From NCBI RefSeq assembly GCF_005280585.1, contig NZ_SZVO01000002.1:629005-693004 (forward strand): a DNA stretch of 64,000 bases, written 5' to 3'. The DNA comes from Dyadobacter frigoris (GTDB taxonomy: Bacteria > Bacteroidota > Bacteroidia > Cytophagales > Spirosomataceae). Positions 58,501-64,000 of the stretch are shown here, piece by piece (the first letter of the stretch is position 1; each line of letters starts with the position of its first letter). The position numbers and the translations under genes are program-made. Below the pieces are notes generated by a model. That model saw nothing but the letters and a program-made list of their open reading frames with translations, ran no database searches and was not told the origin of the DNA.

Positions 58501-59055
58501 AGAACCCGTTGCACCGGTAGAACTGATGGCAACACCCGCCACTTTTCCAGCCATAGCATTTAGTACGTTTTCCTGTGAAACACGGTTGAATTCCTTACCG
58601 TCCACTTTTCCTACTGAATATCCCAGCGACTTATCTTCGCGTTTGATACCTAAGGCCGTTACGGTTACCTCATTAAGATTTTCTGTATTGGCAATCAACG
58701 AAACGTCAACAACGCTGCGGTTATTTACCTGAACCTCCTGCAACAGATAACCAACAAAGGAAAAAACCAGCACAGGATTATCACCTGTCACATCAATTGA
58801 ATATTGTCCGGCTGCGTTTGTACTGGTTCCCCGCTGAGTACCTTTCAATACGACGTTGACACCCGGCATACTTGCACCATCCTGGCCGGAAACCTTCCCG
58901 GTGATCGTTCTGTCCGCCTTTTTTTCCGGATTCCCATTCAGGCTTCCCGCAAAAGCTCCGGCCCTGACCACTTGGCCAAACGGGAGACTCAGCGCTACGA
59001 GTATCAGCAGACGTTTAAAAACCCGCAGATAAAAATTGATAAAATTTGATCTCAT
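55597..59055 (-). CDS. SusC/RagA-family TonB-linked outer-membrane transporter
   Basis: An 1152-residue outer-membrane transporter. The signal peptide (to about residue 32) is followed by a carboxypeptidase-regulatory-like domain (about 50-125, with GKVSGQDGASMPGVNVVLKG), the plug (about 130-270, with ENVSILKGPSAAALYGSR and the SusC mark NGVVLITTKSG), and a 22-strand barrel to the end, closing with FKLGLTF. It imports a SusD-bound nutrient with TonB energy. First gene of the operon that continues with SusD, the ceramidase-like and the PqaA-like genes. There is no sigma/anti-sigma pair upstream within the window, so control is not evident. Confidence 0.95.
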   Translation of the reverse strand: MRSNFINFYLRVFKRLLILVALSLPFGQVVRAGAFAGSLNGNPEKKADRTITGKVSGQDGASMPGVNVVLKGTQRGTSTNAAGQYSIDVTGDNPVLVFSFVGYLLQEVQVNNRSVVDVSLIANTENLNEVTVTALGIKREDKSLGYSVGKVDGKEFNRVSQENVLNAMAGKVAGVAISSTGATGSSVSMVIRGAKSLSNDNQPLFVVDGVPIANTLNNVTEIGTDNKVDYGNALSSINPDDIENVSILKGPSAAALYGSRAGNGVVLITTKSGSKVKKMTVTLTSNTVFDKPYKYLKWQTEFGSGQYSAIPTSITNNPYSNPFGKLVDESITATYGAALDKGYEAVQWNSPIGADGKQIAMPLVSHKNNVKNFVQTGITTTNGVSISNSTDMVTYRLSYANMTNRGIIPNSDLFRNSLSLNTSVKVSQKVRVSSNLDFSRNNSNNRPAGNRGTNPLQWAYGVSPHTDIRDLKDYWLPGQEGLQQRSQYKGVFNNPYFLANEVKNSFVRDRVFGNVKAEWQITPELSIFGRYSLDTYQEKRQTTIANSYTSEPNGAYGLTNIATFESNTDFLATYHKTLKSFAFSISAGANDRNQNGSTVANSSTNGTGLIVPGVFTIQNILPANLTYNSSSYKRSVYSAYALANLSYKEMVYLDITARNDWTSTLPAANNSYFYPSASLSLLINEMIPMTDKINMLKIRGGVAQVGNDANPYSLLSTLGNAGTWNGVPRLTVPGNLFNLNLKPEISTSYEVGADLNMFQNRLRFGATYYMAENKNQILSTKLPPSSGYTTKSINAGLLESKGIELTLGGTPLNKNGWRLDVNANLSRNRTTIKRLSDDLPYFTLWTDAKGGAWTYVGEQVGDIYDAQVVTVTDKTSPYYGYPILDKTGKWQSVDAINTKNKIGNFNPKFTLGGQVSLAYKGFSLNMTFDWRNGGSFVSQTYRYGEEDGHSQLFYDKLINPNGLSGDALRDHLVANQEKQIKINGNVFPLVGGPTPDYGSFPVNYSGIPLPHGGVFIPGVIATGYDAAGNPTGYKENLGGTGTQFLPLAGATTWSFTRPFTYDASFVKLREISFGYDLPVNFAKKIGMQSANFSVYSRNIILWTKAKINIDPETAFQVESGTQGSGSQFKQGIERYNVTPWVIPVGFKLGLTF

Positions 59056-59636
59056 AATTTTTCGATGGTTTAATTAAGTAGCATGACGTAAGGGTAAATG
59101 ATTGCTAATTTTTGATTGGGTTATTTCGTAAAAAGTGTAAAAGGGCTTTTTCCATAGACTAATGTTTAGATAATTAAAATTGTATCCTGATAAATATGAA
59201 GCGAAAGCCCGGGACTAAACCTGTCAGTCTTTTATTTAAATAATCAGAAATGACCTATCCGATTATCAAATTTTTCTGTGTTAAGAATTTGTTATGTATG
59301 CATACTAATTTGAAAGAAATAACTATCCGATTACGAATTATCAGCCCGTCAGAAATTAGCAGGAAAGAAACATTGATATTACTTTGAAACGCTATGAATG
59401 GACTATTACCGGAAAACTAAAAAACTAATAATTTAGTAAACGGTTAAAAAGACCTAAAAAAATCCGGAAACGGTTGAAATAACAATTCAGCACATTTCCG
59501 GATTACACTCTTATTTTTTTACTATTCAATTATCAAAATCAGCCATTTTCGGAACAATCCTTGACAATCAAATGACCATTTCCTGACAAACCCCGACAAC
59601 AAACGTCTCTGGCCAAGACTCCGGCACACCTGACAC
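59056..59636. other. 581-base gap between two SusCD pairs
   Basis: This gap holds the terminator of the upstream pair (59461-59504) and the upstream region of the SusC gene at 59055. A 10-base perfect palindrome GTATGCATAC lies at 59296-59305. I see no ORF, no regulator gene, and no clear -7/-33 match for the downstream operon. Confidence 0.6.
59461..59504 (-). terminator. Terminator after the first SusCD pair
   Basis: AATCCGGAAA (59461-59470) pairs with TTTCCGGATT (59495-59504). On the minus strand a run of T follows directly (complement of the A run at 59456-59462). It lies 133 bases past the SusD stop and isolates the two pairs. Confidence 0.75.
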
Positions 59637-61295
59637 TTATTGCAGCAGCCAGATTTTAGAGAACTGATCATCTACGGCTGGCGACAAAGTCGATACACCA
59701 AGATCGTAAGCGTCTCTGTTTTGTCCAAGTTCATTACCAGGATAGCGGTAACGAAGCGGGAATGTATAATTACCTAAACGGCCATTTTTGAAAATATCGG
59801 GCAATTTGGTGCGACGTAAATCAAGGTAAGCTTCTGAGGATACAAGGAACAAAGAAATCCATTTCTGCTCAGCGATTTTTGCAAGCTGCCCCGATTTATC
59901 GGTTGGCAAAGCAATTTTGCTTTGTGCCAGATACGTCGTTATCGTTGCCTGAGGAACCCCCCAGCGGAGCAATGAATTTGTAATTCCTTTGCGGTAGTAG
60001 GTATCAGCACTTCCGGTGATTAATCCTTTTGCAGCGGCTTCTGCCAGCAAAAACTGAACTTCATCACTGTTCATGATCTGTGCTTTAAGCAAAGGGCTTT
60101 TATTTTGTCTGAACAAGGTAGAGAACTTGGATACTTTAAAATTTCCAACTACGCCACCGTCCGCTGTATTGTAATGGGCATTTCCATTTTTCCAGTCGGC
60201 CTGCATACCTGCTACAAAGCCAACGTATACTTTATTGGAATCCAAAAGGATATCCTTCGTTGCCAATGCAGCAATCTCAGCTTTCGAACGGTCGATATAT
60301 TCCCAGGTTGAAGAATAAGTGTAACCGTTTGGATCCGTTGTTGAAAACGTAACACCATTAAGACTTTTGTCACTCGTCCAGGGTCTTTCAACAGGAGCAA
60401 ACCAGATGGCTGCCCGTGGATCGCTTAGGTCAGCAAGTTTGTCTACCAACGTTTTACAAGGTCTTCTTTTGTTAAATTCGTCAACAGAACCCCAGTTCAC
60501 GGTACCGCCCGTCCAGGAATTACCAGGCGTACTTCCAACGTCTCCTGTTGTTCCGATGTAAGCGATCGATGCATTTTCCGTAGATTCTGACAAAACGTTA
60601 CCAGCAATAGCCGAAATTTTTGCACCTGCATCTGTTAACTTATTAGATGCGCGCATTAACAGTCTCAATTTTACAGAATTGGCAAATTTCTGCCATTTAG
60701 TTTTGTCACCGGCAAACATCAAGTCATAAGACGTAGAAACTTCTTCCGTTCCACCCGAAATTAACGTCCCCGCAGCATCCAGTTCCGACAGCAGACCAGT
60801 ATAAATATCTTGCTCCTTATCATATTTAGGATACAAAATACCTTCTCTCGCTTTTAATGCCTCTGAATAATACACGTCCCCGTAAAAATCGGTCATGAAA
60901 GAGAATAATAACACGCGGAATGTTTTGAAAATCCCTTCATGCGTCTTTGAACCACGTTTTTGCGCAAGCGTAATCGAACCGTCGATCAGTTTAAGAATAT
61001 CCATGGCATCATACATATCCGTAGTAGCCAGTTTAAAACCGTCATAGTAATTGTCGGAACTTTGATAATTACTTTCCATATGCTGTACAGCGGCCGGAAG
61101 TTTTCTGGTATCAAAACCCATTTTCTGATAAAAAAGCGAGGTTCTCTTGATAATAGAAGCCAGTAAATAAGGGTCATTAACCGACTCCACGGCATCTTTC
61201 TGCTGCAATGTATCAGCTGTTCGCAACTCGTCCTCACTACAGGAAGTAAATCCTATCAATGTGGTTACTAAAAATACTTTTAATATAGATTTCAT
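59637..61295 (-). CDS. SusD/RagB-family nutrient-binding lipoprotein (upstream pair)
   Basis: A 552-residue surface lipoprotein (lipobox FTSC, Cys19). It shows the same SusD-like pattern as the protein at 53934-55577: FAGDKTKWQKFANSVKLRLL in the middle, SDEVQFLLAEAAAKGL, and EQKWISLFLVSSEAYLDLRR near the end. It starts 24 bases after its SusC partner. No hydrolase gene follows; the operon closes at a hairpin. The ligand is unknown. Confidence 0.92.
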   Translation of the reverse strand: MKSILKVFLVTTLIGFTSCSEDELRTADTLQQKDAVESVNDPYLLASIIKRTSLFYQKMGFDTRKLPAAVQHMESNYQSSDNYYDGFKLATTDMYDAMDILKLIDGSITLAQKRGSKTHEGIFKTFRVLLFSFMTDFYGDVYYSEALKAREGILYPKYDKEQDIYTGLLSELDAAGTLISGGTEEVSTSYDLMFAGDKTKWQKFANSVKLRLLMRASNKLTDAGAKISAIAGNVLSESTENASIAYIGTTGDVGSTPGNSWTGGTVNWGSVDEFNKRRPCKTLVDKLADLSDPRAAIWFAPVERPWTSDKSLNGVTFSTTDPNGYTYSSTWEYIDRSKAEIAALATKDILLDSNKVYVGFVAGMQADWKNGNAHYNTADGGVVGNFKVSKFSTLFRQNKSPLLKAQIMNSDEVQFLLAEAAAKGLITGSADTYYRKGITNSLLRWGVPQATITTYLAQSKIALPTDKSGQLAKIAEQKWISLFLVSSEAYLDLRRTKLPDIFKNGRLGNYTFPLRYRYPGNELGQNRDAYDLGVSTLSPAVDDQFSKIWLLQ

Positions 61296-61319
61296 AATTC
61301 TCTGAATGAACGTTATTAA

Positions 61320-64000
61320 TTAAAAATCAACCGAAACCTTGAATCCGTAAGAGCGGATGCTCGGCAACGTTGCTCTTAAAATTCCCTGACTTGTTCCAAC
61401 TCCTGAGAATGCAGATTCAGGATCCTCGTGACGGCCGGAAGCATTCCATTGGAAAAGGTTTCTGCCATAAACAGACAACATCAGGTTGTTAAGGAAATAT
61501 TTTTTGGTAACCGTAGCAGGTACGGAGTACGCAAATGATAATTCTCTCAGCTTAAAGTTCGTAGCGCTATATGTTCTTGTCGATGCAAAGTTCCAGATGA
61601 TATCGCCGTAGCCATTGTAAGGGAAATCGTAGAACGTATTATTAAGATCAGCGCCATTTACCATATAATCAGCATCTGTAACTGCATCACCGGTATGGTT
61701 AGGATTAACAAAAACCCCTTTCACGTAACTTGCATCCTGAACCGATGAAGAACGTTTCCCATCATTATTGGCGTTGATCGCCGCAATTGAACTTGCACCA
61801 ACTGCTGGCCATGGAAGTCCGCCATTTGCCGCATCGCGGCCACCTACCCAGTATGGATTGTTGGGCCCAGAGCCTAGGGTCGTTTCTGCTCTACCATTCG
61901 ATTCAAGATATTGCTGGTTTACAGAAATATATTTCCCTCCTTTTCTCAAACTTCCCACAATCCCCAGGCTGAATTGTTTGTAACGCAACGTTGTGTTTAT
62001 ACCCAAAATAAAGTCAGGATTAAAATTGGCCAGTTTTTGACGATCTCTTTCATCAGATGACTGCTGCACTTTTCCTTCTTCTGAATCCAGCAACATCATA
62101 CCTTTGTACTGACCTTCCTTAACCCTCATGATCGGATTTTGCTCGTAAACATTTCCAATTTCTTCCCCTTTTGCGATTTTCACTCTGGTTTTACCATCGT
62201 AGTCAGCAAACACATATCCGTTTGGAGCAAATTGATCAGACAATTTTGTAATCTTCGCTTTGTAATGTGTAAAACTTGTAGAAATATCCCAGGAGAAATC
62301 CTTTGTTTTGATAGGAGTCAAATTCAATCCTGCCTCAAATCCTTTGTTGGTTACATCACCAATATTGGTCAGTAAACCTGTATAACCCGTGCCCGGTACC
62401 AATGCTATATTACCAATCTGATCTTTTTGTGTTTTGATAAAATAGGTTCCATCAAATTTCACGCGCCCCTTGAACAACCACAGATCAATCCCAGCTTCTT
62501 TGGTAATCGAATGCTGCGCTTTCAGGTTAGGATCAACCAGTGAGCTTGTCAAACTTACCGTATTTGCAGATCCCCATGGACTTGCATCGTACGTGTAGGT
62601 ATCAACAGATCGTTGTTTTACCAAACCATTACCCACATCAGCAATGTTGATACGAGGTTTTACCAAAGTAAACACTTCCGGAAAATGGAAAGATTCAGAA
62701 GCTACCCAGCTCAAAGATGCTGACGGATAGAAATAATGGATTTTTTCTTCTGGCAAAATACCTTTCCAGTCATTACGTCCGGTTACGTCCAGGAAGAATT
62801 TATCATCCCAGCCTACCGTAGCCATTGCATAAAGACTTTGAGATTTTGTTGTTCTGAAAGGCCAGTTATTTTCCCCGGCAGTAGTAAGCGTTCCTGATTT
62901 TATGTTCGCCACAGAGAATAATCCCGGGGAGTTCAGATCGCCTCCTGTAATTTCAGAACTAGTTGTGTTGTTAAAACGATAATTTCCACCAGCAGAAGCA
63001 TTGACAGAAAGTCTGCCAAAATTCTTGTTGTAAGTAAGAATTACATCCGAGTTTGCTTCAATGCTGGTATTATTTCCTGTAACGTATCCGCCAAAAGCGT
63101 CCCCTTTGGCACCCCATGATTGTCTCATCTCATAAGCTTCTTTCACATTTTCCATCCCTGTTCTTGCCAAAAGAGAGAAATTGTCCGAAAGCTGCCAGTT
63201 CAACTGAATTTTTCCAAAGAAATTATCACGTGTAAAACGGTGAAGTTTTTCATAGGTCGTATACCATGGGTTATCATTGGCAACGTCCACACCGTTATCT
63301 TTCATAATTGAACCGTTTTGTTTGACACCTTCAAAACCCGTCAGCCAATAGTCTTTCATATCGGATAATGGCTGCAAATTTGTTGGCAAATTGAAAAGCA
63401 AATTGTTCAACACACTATTCGAACCCGTGGTATTTTGTTTGTTCGGAGAATAAGTATGAATGTAGCTTGAACTAACGGATACTTTTAACTTTTTGTTTAG
63501 ATTATAATCTGTGTTCAAAGTAAAAGATTTTTGCTCCGTTTTTGTGTTTGGCATTACACCAACGTTCGTCATATTTGAAATACCCAAACGGAAAGAACCT
63601 CTGTCCGAGTTTCCGGTAACAGCTACGCTATTGTTCCATGTATGTCCCGTCTGAAGATAGGCCTGCACTCTGTTTTCATTAGAAGAGGTCATTGGACCAT
63701 TCGCCCATTTTTTATTTTTCACATCCCAGTAATCTGCCGAGAATGATCCATCCAGTTTTGGACCCCAGGTATCAGTATTATCATATTGCCATTCATTGGC
63801 TCTTTCGCCCTGGCCATATTGGTTTTGCTCCTGGATAAACTGATAAGCTTTTTCCTGAGAAAAAGAAGTTGAATAAGAAACACCAAGCCCTTTTCTGCCA
63901 CCTCTACCAGATTTTGTTGTGATCATCACAACACCATTTCCACCTTCAGCTCCGTACAAGGCACCTGCGCTACCACCTTTCAGGATTGTTACAGAGGCGA
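61320..64000 (-). CDS. SusC/RagA-family TonB-linked transporter (5' end outside window)
   Basis: The gene runs off the right edge; about 893 codons are visible in an unbroken frame to base 64000. The visible part begins in the plug (SVTILKGGSAGALYGAEG, then NGVVMITTKSGRGG) and continues with the large barrel, ending YGFKVSVDF with a C-terminal aromatic residue. An internal ATG at 63957-63959 is not the real start, as the plug is cut there. It pairs with the SusD at 59637-61295. Its signal peptide and N-terminal domain cannot be seen. The other SusC differs clearly through the barrel, so the two pairs should import different nutrients. Confidence 0.95.
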   Translation of the reverse strand, partial: ASVTILKGGSAGALYGAEGGNGVVMITTKSGRGGRKGLGVSYSTSFSQEKAYQFIQEQNQYGQGERANEWQYDNTDTWGPKLDGSFSADYWDVKNKKWANGPMTSSNENRVQAYLQTGHTWNNSVAVTGNSDRGSFRLGISNMTNVGVMPNTKTEQKSFTLNTDYNLNKKLKVSVSSSYIHTYSPNKQNTTGSNSVLNNLLFNLPTNLQPLSDMKDYWLTGFEGVKQNGSIMKDNGVDVANDNPWYTTYEKLHRFTRDNFFGKIQLNWQLSDNFSLLARTGMENVKEAYEMRQSWGAKGDAFGGYVTGNNTSIEANSDVILTYNKNFGRLSVNASAGGNYRFNNTTSSEITGGDLNSPGLFSVANIKSGTLTTAGENNWPFRTTKSQSLYAMATVGWDDKFFLDVTGRNDWKGILPEEKIHYFYPSASLSWVASESFHFPEVFTLVKPRINIADVGNGLVKQRSVDTYTYDASPWGSANTVSLTSSLVDPNLKAQHSITKEAGIDLWLFKGRVKFDGTYFIKTQKDQIGNIALVPGTGYTGLLTNIGDVTNKGFEAGLNLTPIKTKDFSWDISTSFTHYKAKITKLSDQFAPNGYVFADYDGKTRVKIAKGEEIGNVYEQNPIMRVKEGQYKGMMLLDSEEGKVQQSSDERDRQKLANFNPDFILGINTTLRYKQFSLGIVGSLRKGGKYISVNQQYLESNGRAETTLGSGPNNPYWVGGRDAANGGLPWPAVGASSIAAINANNDGKRSSSVQDASYVKGVFVNPNHTGDAVTDADYMVNGADLNNTFYDFPYNGYGDIIWNFASTRTYSATNFKLRELSFAYSVPATVTKKYFLNNLMLSVYGRNLFQWNASGRHEDPESAFSGVGTSQGILRATLPSIRSYGFKVSVDF

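Noticed and set aside
1..64000. tRNA, rRNA, CRISPR, insertion sequences, integrases or phage genes
   Set aside because: I looked for T-loop patterns, regular direct repeats and transposase-like proteins and found none; a full scan by tRNAscan-SE and profile search would be needed to exclude small ones.

Overview
The window looks like chromosomal DNA of a Gram-negative Bacteroidota bacterium. SusC/SusD pairs, TonB-linked receptors, a TamB plus lipoprotein-TamA (TamL) pair, N-terminal signal peptides and lipoboxes, and moderately AT-rich DNA all fit. The set of genes is most like the Cytophagales (Dyadobacter/Spirosomaceae). That placement is an inference from gene content; no rRNA gene is present to confirm it. 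I see no tRNA, rRNA, CRISPR array, insertion sequence or phage gene. Nearly all DNA is accounted for by about 44 genes and a series of clear hairpin terminators.

Region by region. 1-8 kb (minus strand): the end of the window cuts a LolA-like gene; then come a three-gene sugar cassette (CE15 glucuronoyl esterase, MFS sugar symporter, ROK sugar kinase), the DNA translocase FtsK and PyrD. 8-14 kb: a TPR protein with a TonB-C-like tail, a small unknown protein, a GH20 hexosaminidase and a divergent TonB-dependent receptor. 14-22 kb: a second LolA-like protein and the TamB-TamL pair. 22-32 kb: housekeeping and envelope genes (methylmalonyl-CoA epimerase, RsgA, a ROK repressor, Kdo transferase, an outer-membrane protein next to LipA, MetK, a fatty-acid desaturase) and a PIN toxin-antitoxin pair. 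32-36 kb: an RND pump permease and its adaptor. 36-42 kb: a 2020-residue alpha-2-macroglobulin-like protein with a thioester motif. 42-49 kb is the most accessory part: a second PIN pair, a DegT-type aminotransferase, an unknown polytopic membrane protein, two GNAT acetyltransferases behind a long leader hairpin, an MNT-HEPN toxin-antitoxin pair, an ICMT-like methyltransferase and an unknown membrane protein. 49-64 kb (minus strand): two SusC/SusD pairs in tandem. The downstream pair is followed by a neutral-ceramidase-like protein, a PqaA-type hydrolase and a purple-acid-phosphatase-like lipoprotein.

How the genes work together. The CE15-MFS-ROK operon would release, import and phosphorylate a sugar linked to plant polymers. 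TamB and TamL overlap and should act together in outer-membrane assembly. The 49-59 kb cluster looks like a nutrient uptake and hydrolysis locus that has no glycoside hydrolase; its enzymes are esterase, amidase and phosphatase types, and its ceramidase-like member keeps the metal ligands but lacks the usual catalytic serine motif. This locus is the best candidate in the window for an undescribed system.
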